64,000 bases of DNA from Todiramphus chloris collaris (GCA_025345505.1 JANVCC010000064.1:3361538-3425537), one strand, 5' to 3'. Numbered from the stretch's first letter, positions 25,601-40,028 are shown. Numbers and translations are program-made. Notes: generated from the sequence alone by a model not told the origin.

Positions 25601-28600
25601 TTCTGGCTCTGACAGCATTTATTTCTCTGAACGATTTCTGCTAAATGAGTTATTTTTCAGTTAGATTGAGCAGGTTCCTGCACTTGCATCTCCTTTTCCT
25701 TTTGCATTTTCTTTCCTTTCTGTGAATGTTAATCATATAGCTCCTAAGGTAAAGGATGCTTTCAGAAGTCAAATGTTGCTTGACAGTGTCTATGATAGAA
25801 GGGGCAGAAAACCTGTTTTGTCTCTGAGCTTGTCTTGCCTTAGATTCAAACTGAAGATAGAGAAAGGGTTCTTGTTGAAAGGGCTTTGGTGTCACTGCTT
25901 CCTGGTGGGAAAGGGAAACTCTCATGGGTGAGCTGCTTGGCTTGTGCATCCTGTGCTCCAGAGAGCAGCTGCTGCTGTAGCAGTGTCCTGTCAAGCTGGG
26001 CTTGGAAGTTGCAGGAAAGGACCTGAAGAGATGGTTTTGTTTCTAGGTTGTTTTATCAGTAGATTTTTTCCTTTATACTTAAGGATAAGCTGTTGCATTG
26101 CTTTGAGATTATTTCTCAATGTCTCGCTGTCCACAATAACCTCCTACATGGCTTTCCTATAGTCCTATATCCTTTCTTGGTCTTGGCTTTCTCTTGTATT
26201 TCCTAACACAGTCATTATGGGGCTAAAGGCTTGAGAGAAGGCTGAGCCACTCGGGGAGGCAGGCAGGTAACACGGTGTGCCTCCAGACAGAAGAGGGATG
26301 ACATGAGAACTGACCCGCTGCCCCCTTCGGGCACAGTGCAGTCTGGTGCCTCAGGTAAGCTTTTCAGAGGGGTGATTCTGAGGAACCCTCTTTGGTTCTT
26401 GGCCAGAATCCACCTTCAGCCTAAGCACAGCTTGGCTGTTACTTACCAATGGATTTTTAGTGGACTGTTGTATGGACCTAAGATCTTAGGGAGCTTTCTA
26501 GGCTGATCTTTTGCCTCCAGAGATGAGAAGCCAAGCGAAGCAAAATGTTCACCTAGAGGTTCCGCAAAAGCCAGGTTTGACTTCTTTCCAGGTTTGTCAG
26601 AAGAGGGCTTAATCTTCATGTTTCAGCTTGGAAAGTTTCCAAGCAGAGGATGGAGAGTGTGGTGATGCTGTTGTGATTGAAACATTGGAATTGAGCTAAA
26701 ATTGTGACTTAAGAGTGGTGCCTCCAAGGTTGCTTCGCAAAAAAGCCATCCAAACTCCAATTTTGAGCTAGGAAAACGGTGCTGCTTTGGCAATTGGAAG
26801 TTTGCTTCCAAATAATAACGTATTTCAAAAGGTACCTGTCTATTCACAGAAATAATTGGAGATACTTAGGAGAAATGAATAATGAATGTTCAAGTGATAG
26901 TTCCTTAAACTTAGAAAGGCTTTTAAGACAAAGTAAACATCGGAGGAATTACAGTAAAGCAGACAAACTATATGGGGGAAATTTGGTATGCAAGCTAGAG
27001 AACTGCATAAATCTGCATGTTGTTAATTGGGGGAGACTTCCTGAAATTATGGGCTGAATACTAAGTGTAATGAACACAAAATTAACTCAAGAGGTGCTAT
27101 GTGGGGGGAAAGGTACGCTGCAGGGAAGAAATACTGCAGGCATGGTTCAGAGATTTCAGCTTTTCATGGTGGCTGGCGCTACACGTGTGGGATTTAGTGT
27201 GTACTGTTTCCTGGATGTGCAAGAAATACTCAAAGCCTGGAATAACCATGGCAAGTAACTTGTCATTAGGAACCTCTATAATAACACATACCCCCTTGAA
27301 ATAATCATATTTTAGGTTCTGTGAGTCTCCTAAGTAAGAGGAATACTCTACAAGTGTAGACCAGATGACTGTCCTGCTGTTCTTCATTAATGGCATCATC
27401 TCACTTTCTTGATGTCATGTTTTCTGGGGTTGCACAGCTTCTCTGTCTTGATGTTTAGGTTGCAGTGGACACAATGAATGTAGTGCAAGTAAAAAGCTGA
27501 TTAGGGTTGTATAGAGCAGCCGAGTACACAGCAGAAGTGGACTGCTGGGTTTTTTGTAACTGCTATTAAATCTCCACGTAGTGTGTGGGGTTTTTCCAGT
27601 CAAGTTTGAAGTATCACTTTCTCCTCAAGCATGTATCTGAAAACTAAACTTGCCAGCTATGGCTTGACTGAACTGTTTAGGGGAGGCTTTCTGCATTTCC
27701 CTGGGAAAATTGCTTTTGTGAGAAGTATTACAATTGATTAAACAGGAAATTAATGTGTGGATATGTTATAGTAAGTGTGAAGAGATTACATTTCTGCTGT
27801 CTCACATTTTATTATAACCTTGAAATATGACAGTGTTGAGGTATTAGAAATGTGACATGAGGATTCATGAACAGGCTTCAGGGAGGCTGGGGAATAGCAG
27901 TGGGAAAGAAGCCAAAAGAGACCCTTGTTACCTTGCAGTGTTCAGTTGTCTGTTTGCTCTCCCCTTTTCTAGCACTGTTTGGCTGCTTGTACTCGTATTT
28001 AGTGGAGTAAAGCTCACATTGCTTTCCTCTGGAACAGACTCTGCTTTTCTCTATCTGCAGTGAGCAAAAAGGCAAGTAACTCTGTAGTTGGCCACATTTC
28101 AGCTTGTTCTGCATTTGCAGGTTGAGTGTTGGAATGTTGTCAGATTTGGTGCTGCCTTGCTAGGAAGAGCTGAGGAAGCTAACCAGCCTGCAGCACTTGA
28201 GTTTGCCCGTTGGGATATCTGGCTGCTGGCTGTTTGTGACAGTCCTGGGTGAATGTCCGTCTCTGTGCATCAACACTAGTGGCACCTAGCAGCTGGAGGT
28301 GTAGAGCCAAGAGAGAGTTAATGAAAAACCTTGCCCCTTAAGTGAAGAATGATCTATAAAAATCCAGCTGCCAAGATGACCGCCTGTCATCCTCAGTGAT
28401 TCCTTTTGCTCTCTGAATTCCATGTGTTAAAAATAATGCCCAAGTGTCCCAGCAAGAGCTGAGCTGCTGTACAGGCAACCCCTGTTTTAAGACACCTCTT
28501 TTTCTTGTTTGAAAGGCCACGAACCTCCAAGTTTACTGGACTCGGTCTCCTGGGTGGATAAAGGGACACTGCTGCAGCAAGGACTTGTGGAAGAGCTGGA

Positions 28601-30796
28601 ATGAGAGAGGTGAAACACGTTATGTGACAGCTCGTGCTAAGGATTTGTGAATTGACTGTTGGAATCTCAGGCACTCTTCACCTGACCTAATTTGTGACCA
28701 GTGACAAGAGCAGCTAAGTAGGTTTTCAGGGTGGCATGCTTCTCTACAGTTCTGAGAAATGGTTAATTAGCTAAGGATTGCAGCATGCTAATGCACTACA
28801 TGTTGAGTATCTCTAATATGCTTGACTCTAGACTTGTTCTTCAACCCAGATCTTTTCCTAGCAAAACACTGTAGACCTCAGTGATTTGTGTAAAACTGCT
28901 TCTGATTTGGCTACTCCAGAGGTCTGTGTGCTCTGGAGAGGTGCAGGATAAAGGAGAGGATGCTTGTGTGCTTTCTTCCTGATGCAGTGCAGTCTTTGTG
29001 GCATTGGAATGCCCCTATTCCAAGTGCCCTAGCAGTAACAGTCCTGCAAGACAGAGTCAAAGCTTCTTGCCCAATGTTGTGCTTCTCCAGATTCCTTTGT
29101 CGAAGTAATCCATCTGTGGGCTGTCTTGCTAGAAGTGGAACAAGCAAACAAAGCTTTTTAACTGTTCAGCATGCTGCCTCTGATCCCTTGTGACCCTACT
29201 GTAGCACCGGATGTGTTTGTAAAGAGAGCAGACCTGGGGCTTGTTAATTAGTGTCCCTGCTTGATCTCAGTGACTGGCCTTCTGCTTGTCAGGTTGGGGA
29301 GGCTGTAAAATCAGGCAGAAGGTGCTGCCTTTCTAATGAACTGTTAAAAATAAGTACCAATTAAAGCATTAAACAAGCTCTGTTCCTGCAGCATCCAGAC
29401 ATACTTTGTTGGTGGCTGTTAAATTAGATTGCCACAGAAGAGCCATCAGCAGAGACTGCTTGTAGCAGTGGCCTTGCTCTTTGTTTGCAGTAGCAGGAAT
29501 GGACAAGGGGAATAATGGCTCACAGAACATGGAGAAATGGCCCGAGTTCCTGTTTCATTCTAAACCTCGTTGTTATCTGGACTTGAGTTTATAATCACCT
29601 TGGAGAAAGCAAGTTCAGTCACAGGTAGTTTTTCCTTGGCTTTTGAGTTGGGTGTGGAAAATACACTTGGAAGTAAAAATGTGATGGTGTTTGAATGCCT
29701 CGTGAAAACCCTGGACTGAAGGCAGGTATATAGCTTGGGAGTGAAATCCACCTAGGATGGTGACAAAAATGCTGGCAAGTGGTGTCGAAATGAAATCGGC
29801 AGGTGAGGATCCTTGAGGACTCTGCAGCCAAGAAAACTTCCTGGCGGAGCTCCTGCTCTTCGTGATGTTGCCAGCAGTTGACATTGTACTGTGTTCACTT
29901 CTAGCTAATAGCCAGAGAAGGAGGAACAGCTACTTGTCCTTTTTCCTCAGCTCGTGAGACTTCTTGGGAGCCCTTTTTCTGGGCAGGTTGTGGCAGGGAT
30001 TGCTACCTTTGCAGCAGGCTCTAAGAGCAGCAGGCTGTGCTAACAGAACATGGATGTTTTCCTGATGCCACTTGATTTAGATGCTGGGCTGCTTTGACTC
30101 GGAGTTGGATTAATAGTTGAGGGAGGGTAAGAGGAAGAGGAGAAGAGCTGTTTGATGCTTTTTTCTATTTGGACCAAGAATTCTGTGCTGTGTAAAATAA
30201 AATCTTCATGTTAATGATGTACTCCCAGCTTTTCTAGGCACTGCATAAAATATTGGTGCATGGTGTGTGGTTTCTTACACATGGGTGTTGAATGAATGTC
30301 TCCCCTGGGTACTACCACGTTCCTGTGTCTGAAACTGTACAAAGAATGTGACATTTTCTGGGATACCCTGCACTAGCTTGGAAAATTCAGCAGTTGAGAC
30401 AATAGGGGCTGTTGTCACAATGCTGTAGAAAATATGCTTGTAGCAAAACCAGATCCAGTAGTGAGTGTGAAATGGTTCTGATGCGTGGCAATTGAAATTC
30501 CTAACTGCAAAGAAACTCATTTGTGACTGGTCTTTCTTGGGAAGGTTTAGCAGAGGCAGGAGTCATAATGGAGGTAAACAGGCTGCCTTGTTTTCCTTTC
30601 ACCTTGATAATCTGGCAATCCGTTGCCTGTGTGAAACTGATTATTTCTCTTTTGTTTTTTTTTCTGTAGCTCTTTACCCTGGTGTTCATTTGGAAAAAGC
30701 CCACAACCTAGAAATATGTATCTGCAGAGGAAGTAACTGAGATAAACAGCAGAACTGAGGTTTCCTTTCCTTTGCTGACACTGTGTCTCTGAACTA

Positions 30797-31030
30797 ATGC
30801 ACGGAGTGAATGCTACCCAAGCAGAATGCTTAGCTCAAGCCTTTAGTGCTCAAGAAATCGATTATTGTAATGTTTTGTTCTCGGGATTGCTCACTCATTT
30901 GCTAATGCTGTTCCAAACACGGCAGTATCTGACTGCAGCAAGGAAATATGATCTCTTTCAGCTTCCTTTAGTATCTCTTCGCTGTTTACCAGTTCATTTG
31001 TGGTTGATTTTGGCAGTTCCTTTGATTTAA
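30797..31030 (+). mobile_element. Fossil LINE reverse-transcriptase C-terminal fragment (L2/CR1-like)
   Basis: An open frame of 77 codons includes IDYCNVLFSGLLTHLL (starting at 30857), then Q(6)TAARKYDLFQ, and then SLRCLPVH ending near 30997. The order 'I/L-D-Y-C-N ... G-L ... L-L ... A-A-R ... D ... P ... L-x-x-L-P-V' is the well-known C-terminal block of non-LTR retrotransposon polymerases of the L2 and CR1 groups (typically LDYCN, GLP, LQ, QNAAR, HITPVL, LHWLPV). Several consensus positions are changed, there is no upstream polymerase domain, and the frame stops at 31028. It is a short, old, non-functional remnant. The clade is uncertain between L2 and CR1. Confidence 0.6.
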
Positions 31031-34000
31031 ATGTTATTCAGGGTGCTGGTATTTTCTCATGTATCAGGTTCTGTATTGTTGAACAAAACCATGCTTTCAT
31101 CAGCAAATGCCTTTGCTGTGCTCTTCTAGATGTGGTGAGAAGCTAGAGCCTCCTGCGGGACTGGAACTTCACTGCTGTCGGCCTTGTTCTGTGAGCTGTC
31201 TGGAGCCTTGCTGGGTCATCCAGAGCAGGTTAAACTGCCCCTTCTGAGCGAGCATTTACTCCATGGATGGGGTGTGACTGGTGATGAGATTCTGATGCCC
31301 AATGGGAGGGTCTGGGCTACCTGGTTGCCCTGTGGAGATGCTTAAGGACTGGGTGTGAAATTTGGCTTGTGTTCTTACTATTGAGCCAGAAAACTTCTGC
31401 CTTCTCAGCTAACTTAGCCTGACTGTGTGCTCTCTTCCTACTCAGCATATCAGTTCATTAAGCTCATGGACAGCTTCATCTGTTGCCTGTCTGTATGAGA
31501 AATTTTCAGGATATTCTCAGGTTTTTTTTCCCTCCTCCAGCCTCCTGGACTTTGTCCCTGGTGTGAGTGCAGTACTGAAGTGAAACAGCAGCTTGTCAAG
31601 TGCTGGCAGTGTACCCCTCTGCAAAGCTTTTCTGCTGGGACCTTTCCTGCACTGCACGTGTTGTACACAGGGAGCACAAACATACATCAGTAGCTTTATT
31701 CTTCCCACCCCCCAAAAAAGCAGAGGTTGGATTTCCCTAGGTTTCAGTGCTACATGATCACCTCAGGTATATTATTGGACTCGGGGTAGCTTATGCTGTA
31801 TTAACTGGGGTGCAGAAAACTCTTTGAAGTAGGAGAGATTTCAATTTTCTTTGTGCCTTTTGCTGCTGTTCTTTTCCCAGCCACTGCTTTTGATGATTCT
31901 TAATTGTTCTTGTTGCCTCGAAGATGGGTTTCCATACCTGCTGTGACATCCAGAAAACACAGCATCTTTTGTTCTGAACTTCTGCTGCTCCTGTTTTGGT
32001 GGGAGCTTGAACTGTAATTTTCCTCTTCTAATGTATTTGATAGTGAAATGGCTTTTTGGCTGGTGGCACGCTTTAGTGTTCAGAGAGATAGAAGAAAATA
32101 AACCTCCCTGCTTTCAAAATGATTCTCCTGTACTTCTTATTGAATGCAATTCATTTTCTCAAGGTTCTTTCCTTACCAAGACTTCATGGGCTCTTAAACC
32201 TGTGTTTTTCTGCTGTTGTCTCCATGCGGAACTTTCTGAGCTGTCAATTAGGCTGCTGTTCAATTCCATATAGGGTCTCTATTCTTGACCTTCCAGTGAT
32301 TGCTATGTCAGAAGCAAGTCAGACTATGAGGAGGAGTGATTGAAAACATGAATTGCCATGGCAGCCCAGCCAGCCAGCGTAAAGGCTTTGATGCAAGCTG
32401 TCACGAGAAGAAACGCTTGTTCCAGCATCAATTCTCCAACATCTACTTCCCATTTTACAGGGACATCTAGGTGAGGTGGCAGATCTTAACTGGCCTTGCT
32501 GCTGCTGCGGGGCAGTGTACTGCAAAGGGCTTGGGCTGCTGCTGAACAAGCCAGCTCTGATCCCGTGGCACAGCCTGGCTAGATCAGGGCCAGCTATGCT
32601 GCAGGAATGCCACTGCTCTGCTCCTGAGCCTTGGCTTGTACCTCTGCAGTCTTACACTTCCCTGTGCCTTACACTGCGTGTGTAGGGAATGTCTGGACTC
32701 TTCATTGTGCAGGATAAACACGTCAGTGTGGTCCTGGGTGGGTGGCAGCAGGATGGGTCCCAGCCCTGGGTTTCAGGTTGTGCGTAGATGGGAACTCCTA
32801 CAGAGTACGTGGAGAACCCCTGAGCCTTATCTCTCAGCCAGCTGCTCAGCTGGCAAGCTGCTGGGTGTCCCCTAAGAGGGATGCTCTTGGAAATTTCATA
32901 TGCAAACAATAATTAGAGCAATAAATGTTCTGAATACAGATTCTGTTTAGAGCTGAGTTTGAAATGATTTTCTGCTGAAAGGGGGATGGAGAAGGGAGAA
33001 CAATGAAAATGAAAGCAATCTTTTCACAGAAAGTGCTGTGTGGGTAACTGGTTTTTTAAGGAAAACTGAGCACAAAAAACCAAAATACAAAATGCTTTGA
33101 TTTAAGAGGAACTGACACTTGTTCTTCAATGTAAACAAAACAGGCATGTATCTAGAGAAAAGGAGGATGGTGGTTTCAGTCCTTGTTCTCTCTACCAGAT
33201 GCTTTTCATTCAGTGAAATTTCACTAGCCTTTTTCGTACTTGAAGTTCCAGCAAGAGCATGTGATTGGTGGTGGTCTTGGGAATAGCTGTTATCCAGCTA
33301 GGTAAGTTGGATGATTTGCAGTGAGTCCAGCTATCGGAGAGACAGACATTTCCCCCAAGACAGGCTACTGTGATACTATCTGCTGAACTTTAACACTTGC
33401 TACGCTTTCAGGGCTAATATTTCTAAGGTTAGGGTTAAGGGATATGTGGTGAGGAAGTCACATATAAGTTTTGGGATTATGTTGGTCAGAAGTATCCTAG
33501 AGGGCTTTTCAGTAGGGGCCCACTTTCTGCCTTTCTTGCTTGTGTTAAGGAATGGCTAGAGGAGTAAGGAAAAGTGGATTACTGGCCCAGAAGAGCGTTT
33601 CCAAGTCATGAAGAAAATGTCCAGGCCCGTTGCTGTGGCTGAAGTACAGTTCAGTGATCCTGAAGTGTATGAAAGAAATTCATTGCTAGCTTTTTTTCAG
33701 CAGATGTCATGACCTGCAGATTAGAAGTCAGCTGCATGATCTCCTAGAAGGGAGATGTCATTCTTCTCAACTTCTTGCTTGTGCAAGAAACCCCCTCCCC
33801 TACTCCGTCTCCTTGGCTATTTCCAGTTGTGGCACTTAGTATGAAAATCAGAAGCAACTGGTGGCTGGAAGGAGCAAGGATCACAGTGAAAACTGTCTCC
33901 TGAGGTGACATGGCAATGCTGTAATAGCAAGGGGCTAAATCAGAGCAAATGAGGAGGTGAGATGAACAAGAGCTTGAGGGGAACTTAGGCATTTGAATCG

Positions 34001-37000
34001 GACTGTAAGATCAAGGCAGTCAAGCTAACCTGGGTGTTAAACACTGCTGCAACAGTGAAGGGTAAGAAATGAAACACCACTGCTCCTCCACTAGTCAAAG
34101 ACACAGGTAGTTCACTTTGAGACAAATAGTTCTGGAAAGGCGGTGTTTTTGTTTCTTCCAAGGAAAATGCAGCTCAGAAGGTAAAGAAGGCAGGCTAGGG
34201 AGAAGCAGGTACTTTGGCTTTTTACTGTAACTGAAATAAAAATTCAGAGCCTTTGCAACAAAACCTTTTTTTGCTAGTGAGCTGACAATGGTTCGTTAAT
34301 GTTTTGTTTTGGAGAAGCTGACCTCCCTGTCTCGGATACACAGGGGTTAGTGAGATGTTGACAGATGCTGAAGGCCTTGTCCGACGCTGCTGTTCTGACA
34401 CTGCTGAGAAGAGGGAAGCTGTGCTTTAGCATGATCTCCTCAAACACTGCAGATTACTCAGCAAGGGGCAAAAGTTGCAGCAGAATTAATTGGTACCTGG
34501 AAAACAATTTCATGCTAGGCTAAACAGGGATTAAAAAAATTCCATGGTCTGGTTCACAACCCGAGCCTTGGTTTTAGGAAGAGAAGCGTTGGGAGGGGGA
34601 AGACGGGCAGTTCCCTCAAGGTGTGGCTACAAATCTGTCCTCTACACAGTTTGAGACGGTCTGAAATAAGTCAGGATCTTCAGGCCAGTTGGATTCTGGT
34701 CATAAACTTAAGTACTTGGCTCCCTGCAGTAGTTTCCTGGGAGATATGTGACTTGAGCATGGGAAAGGAGTGATAATAGAGTATCAAGGGGGAGTGAGTG
34801 GGAGGATGTCTTATACCTTGCAGGTAAGGCTGTAACACAAGGTCCAAATGCATAGGAACACTTTCCAGTCAGTTTACCTACTTCTCTGAAGGGCTGTGCC
34901 CGATGTTTTACCCTGTAATTGGATGTTTCTTCCAAATGCCAGCGTGCACGTTGTAAGGGAGCTGGCAGAGGAAGGGCTCTTGTAAAAATGCAGTGCTGCA
35001 GTGGATTAAATGCTCACTGGCACCTCAGTTCAGCGTGCGCTGTGGGGAAATTCTCCTGCTTGCTGGAGTGAAAGAACTGTTTTCAAGGGGTTAACAGGGT
35101 AATGTGTGTATGAGTCTCATGCCTTTAACCACTGGTGGGATGGCGGGTGGAACTCCTTAGGGCAAGAAATGTTTTCTTCATCTGGAACAGAAAAAATACC
35201 CTTGAATTAGGAAGTTCTGAGAGAGTCCAGTCCCTGCTGTCGGGTATGTTTTGTGATCTTGAAGAAGACACTAAGTGGAAGCTCTGTAGAAGCTTGGAGT
35301 GTTGCACTCTCCAGGACTGCCACTTTGGGAAGGTAATTGGGTGTCTGATGGAGCAGAAGTCGCTCAACTCCACCTGGCTTTTTTCTGCTTTTTGAAGGAA
35401 ATCCATTAAATCTGTTTGGAGGACTTGTCAAGCTACAGCAGTCGAAGTGCCTGAAGGGTTAGGTGTGCCTTCGTTGGCACACGACAGCACCCTGGAAACA
35501 GTTCTGATGTTTACATTAAGGGTGCCTCAGTATCCCCGCTGTGAAAATGCAGTTGCTGCTCTGACTCGCGGGGATTTTGATTCGGAGAATCCACTGGGTA
35601 ATGCAGGAGTTTGTGAACAAATGTAACCGCTCTGAGAATGCAGTGCAAACACTGAGCTTTGCTTCTATTCAAGTAAGCATTTTTTCAATGAGAAGTACTG
35701 GGGTTTAGAAGCAGGTTTGTCCCATTTTGCAGACCCAGTTGCTCCGTTAGAAGTGCCACCAGGTAGACGTGTTCCTTGTTTAAGTTTCTTCCTTTTTAAG
35801 CCTGCAAAATGCGTCTTCCAGGAAACACTTTAAATGTGCTTTTAGTGCTGCTCCCTGAATGACAGTGACTCAACAGCACAGAAGGAGCACGATTATTTCC
35901 TGTTAAAAGGAATAGGCTATTTTAACAATAACTTCAGGGCTGTGTTGAAGGCAAGTGGAGAGGCCACGTCTCGTCAGCTCCTTTAAACCAGAGTGGTTGT
36001 AGCCCCGGAGACTGGACTGTATTACCCCTGGAAATAGGCTCCAGATCTGCAAAGACAGTGGGAAAAGCTAACAGAAGCTATTGCAATGGGAAGGGTCTCA
36101 ATTCAAACGCTGGGAAGAATGGAGTCTGCACAACTGATCCAACCATAAGGCCTTCAAGTACTTTTTCATAATGGCTAAAGCTGATGCTTGCAGCAAAGTA
36201 AAAGTGAAGTAGCTATCAAGATTAAGCTTGGAAATGACCAATAATGGTTCTTGGGGCAGGTTGAGCATATTTTACTAGAATATATCAGATAACTCATGTG
36301 GAACAGCTAAGTTGCATGGAACTCCACGGTGAACTGTTCTAAGTTGTTCAACTGTCTGCCCTAGAAGGCCGGAGTGGAAGAGTGGATAAATGACCCAGCA
36401 CCTGGAATTGGGGCAGTTTATGGTGAGGAAACCTCCTTGGCTGTATGTGGGAGGTGATGGATGGTAGTACTGTGACCACCTTAGTTCCTGTGCTGCCTGA
36501 AGAGCTGTAGCTTGTCCTGTATCTGTGTTCAGCCAGTTAGACACTGTGCATATTTAATATGAGGCTTTCAATTAAATTCCTGGTGGGATATGACTGGCCT
36601 GAAGGTTTTTCCTCTGGATGGGACATGTTTGTTTCATCTCTTCTGTCCTGTCAAAGCCATTTGGTGCTTTAATCTCAGTGAATTCCATTAGAAGCATCTA
36701 ATTTCTTAGTACTTTAGGATGAAGGGGCTGAGAAATCATTTGAGTGCCTCTGATGGGTTATAAGGTACCTTAATATAACACTTGCAGCTTTTGATAAATT
36801 ACCAGCCTGATGTTTTGCAAGTCTTTTTTTCTTTTCCAGATTTCAGTCCATATTTTGTTGCTGACACTCACTTTGATCTTTTTTTCTTTCTAGGCTTTGG
36901 CACTTGAGCTCCTAGTTTGGCCTTGGAGACTTCTGACACGGTCCAGTTTCCCTAGCTAAGATCTTTTGAAAGGTCTTGGCAGAGTTTAAAGAGTTCCTTC

Positions 37001-39683
37001 TGCTTCTGGATGACAGAGTTGATCCTGATTTTTGAGAGAATGTTCTAAGCTTCAAGCTTTTTTGTCCTCTGGAAGCAGATGTGCTTTTTCAGAAGGACAG
37101 GTGCCACACAAATACTGGAATGTATGATGATTATGCTGCTGCTTTTGGTACCTACTGCAGGATAAACCATTATTGTATTAAGAATATAGGGAAAACAGCG
37201 GTGGTGGTGGAGAGCACTTTTAAATAAAACCAGTTTATCTGGGTCAGCAGCTCATGTGGTAACAGCAGACTTGTTTTCCAATAAAATGCAGGGTAGGGTC
37301 TCAGAAGATCTGATGCTTTTAGGAGCCTTTGAACTTGTGATCCTTTCTGGAGTGCAGGCCATGTTATCCATGCGCATCAGCAGAATCTTGGTATCACCTG
37401 GCCTCTGGTTATTGTGGGGCTTGCTTTGTGCTACACATCCAAGCTCCAGTGCTGTGTTTACTACAGCACAGTGTTCACAGGTCTTCAGCCTCTCCTCTTT
37501 TGAACTTTCTTTGCTCAGGAGAGAGAAGTGACATCCCAGCTGTTCTGTTCAACTGACTTTGTTCCAGTCCTCCACTGACTTCTTCCATACCCCCATGAAG
37601 TGACTACACTTTCCCTGTGTTCTCTTATCCTGTACCAAGTTTGTCATGTTATGAGAAGAAGGAAATGTACCTACTTCATACATAAAGCATGGTGTTTCTC
37701 AGCACACTTGGAATACACCACAGTGTCACCAGTCTCTGCACTATTACATTGCAATCTGGAGTGAGGTGACATTCCCACCCAACAAGTGAAATCTTTGGTG
37801 CCTAGAAGCCTCTCTTTACAACTCTTTGATGTACTTCAGTAGAAGATCTGTTTACTTACACACTAGCTCATATTTTACTTGTTGTACCTTACCTGTGTTC
37901 AGTCCACGAGTGGACTGTGGTATTCAAATACCTTCTCTCATGGGAGTAAAATAAAGGTGTTCATGGGTCTAAATTTGTTCGTTCTGCTGTGGGGACTTCT
38001 CAGGACAGAGTTGGGTGTTTTTGCTTCATTTATTCCTCCCCAAGAGTTTCTGTATGAGTTTTCCATCAAGGGTGTTTTCCACCTCCCCTTGTTTAAAATT
38101 AAGTGCCAAGTAAGCGGCTTCGTTGTTTTGTTCAGTGTTGGGAGATGTTGTTTTATTCAGAACTAGTGAGCCTTTTCTGGGAAAGGCTACAGCTGTTGGG
38201 GATTCTCATTGGTTTTATTACTAACACCAATAAATGAAGATCCATGGTTGCTCTTGAAATGCAAACAGAGGTCTCCTGGGATAAACAAGCAGGCAACACT
38301 TCAGTAGCAGCCAGTATTTTATTCTCCCAACCTGATAACCATGAAAATGGAATTAATCCTTGTGCCTGGAATTCACACTTGATACTTAATCATGTCTGAG
38401 TCACTTCATCCCTTTTCTGACCCTGATGTGTTCATCAGCACTGTTCCTTTTGCTTCTCAATGGTCCTGTGTCAGCCTTTGGGTACCGCTGGCTAAGCTAC
38501 AGTGCTTGTTAGCAGGGACTGCCTGCTGCACGAGGGGCTTGGGGCCCTTGCAGTTTGCTCAGGGAGGAGCTCATCAACTCTACTTGACTGCAGAGCCTTT
38601 GAACAGAGTAACTTAGATGCTTTACAGTGAAGCTCTGTCATCCCTGTGTTGCTTTTCCAACATGTTCTCCACATTGCTGGGCTTGCCCTGGCACACAACA
38701 GAGCTGCAGCCAGCCCTGTTTATTTTTCTCTGTACGCAAAAATGTTTCCCTTGGTCTCCTTGGCAAGCCCCCTGCATGCTTGTCCTGCTTCCTCTGGCTG
38801 GTTTGAGCATTAGCTTGGTTGGGTAGCGAAGCACTGGCCCCATTTCTCCGAGTTCATTTTTTGAAGAGTTGTCAATCCATGATCCTGCCAAAGCAAGAGG
38901 CAGTGCTGTGAAATCAATAGCAGTGATTACATTTTTGTCTGTTTATTTACTGTTCAGTAATGCACAAAGCACACTTGTTAAGCCACATTCCCCTATGCCT
39001 TCCAGCAATTTTGCAGCAGTGGTAACTTCTGAAGGCAGCAGTAGCTGTTGGGTGTGATTTCAGATGTCCTTTGTGACAGAACATGTGTGGGTGATGCTGA
39101 TTGAGAGCAGGAACTGGAGCCCACCAAGATTTATTGCTGGGCACAGTGGGAGGTGAAGGGTTACAGGCAAAGGAGGTGAAAAGGGATTCAGTCTTTCTGC
39201 TCTCCTTCTCTCTCAAGACAATCCAGAGAAATCAGAGGTTCTCAGCAGTGCCTCACCAGAGTCTAATTTTCATTAGACATAAATTTCATTAACTGAAAAG
39301 CTAGAGTTAGCTTTTAAAGTTAGCTGAGAAGGATGGCTCAGCGTTGTGGGTGCTGGGGCACCCTGGCCATGGTGATGCTGGCAGATGTTTAATGTGCTAC
39401 TGAACCAGGTTGTCTCATTGTTTTTGTTGTCAGTGCTCGGCTTGCTGTGGGACTGTACAGTAGGAACACACCCCTGTATCACTGCACTCAGTGTATCTGG
39501 GGTTTGCTTTGGCAAGTGGTGTTATTTTGGGATGTTCAGCCAGGTCTGCCTCTCTGAGGTGTTAACGCATCATTGGGATGCGCGTGCAGGGGAGCAGGGC
39601 AGCACCTGTAAGCCTGTGGTGAATTCTGTGTGTTCTTTACAGGTATCATCAGGAGGGGCTTGCATGGTTGGTGTTTATGAGGG

Positions 39684-39712
39684 GTGTGTGTATATATGCA
39701 CGCGTGCACGTG
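39684..39712. repeat. 29-bp alternating purine-pyrimidine tract with palindrome
   Basis: The sequence alternates purine and pyrimidine without a break for 29 bases: a GT run, then TA steps, then GCACGCGTGCACGTG. It contains the perfect 12-bp palindrome TGCACGCGTGCA at 39697-39708. Such tracts, particularly those with CG and CA steps, can adopt left-handed Z-DNA under negative supercoiling. No coding role is seen. Confidence 0.85.
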
Positions 39713-40028
39713 AGAAAGATGTAGCCCTGACTTTGCAGCTCTAAAAGTGGAATTTTAATGCATTAAACCATAGGCTTCTGAGTAGCACTGCCTGCGTGAT
39801 AACGATGGGAAAAGGAAAAACAGAGACAGGGAAGTGGATGAGAGGGGGCACCACCCTTAGCCACGGCCGTCGCTCCTGTTGTTTTACAAAAAGTGATGAC
39901 TTTAAGTTGAAATGTACTTCTTTTTCTGTTGTGTTGAAATCTTTAGAAGTTGTTGTTGTTATTAGGATGTATACCTATACGAATAAGGACCCAAACCATT
40001 CCTGTTGTGATTTTCTATTCCTGCCTCT

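Noticed and set aside
33427..33441. GGTTAGGGTTAAGGG resembling telomere repeats
   Set aside because: It is only about two imperfect units, too short to call an interstitial telomeric site.
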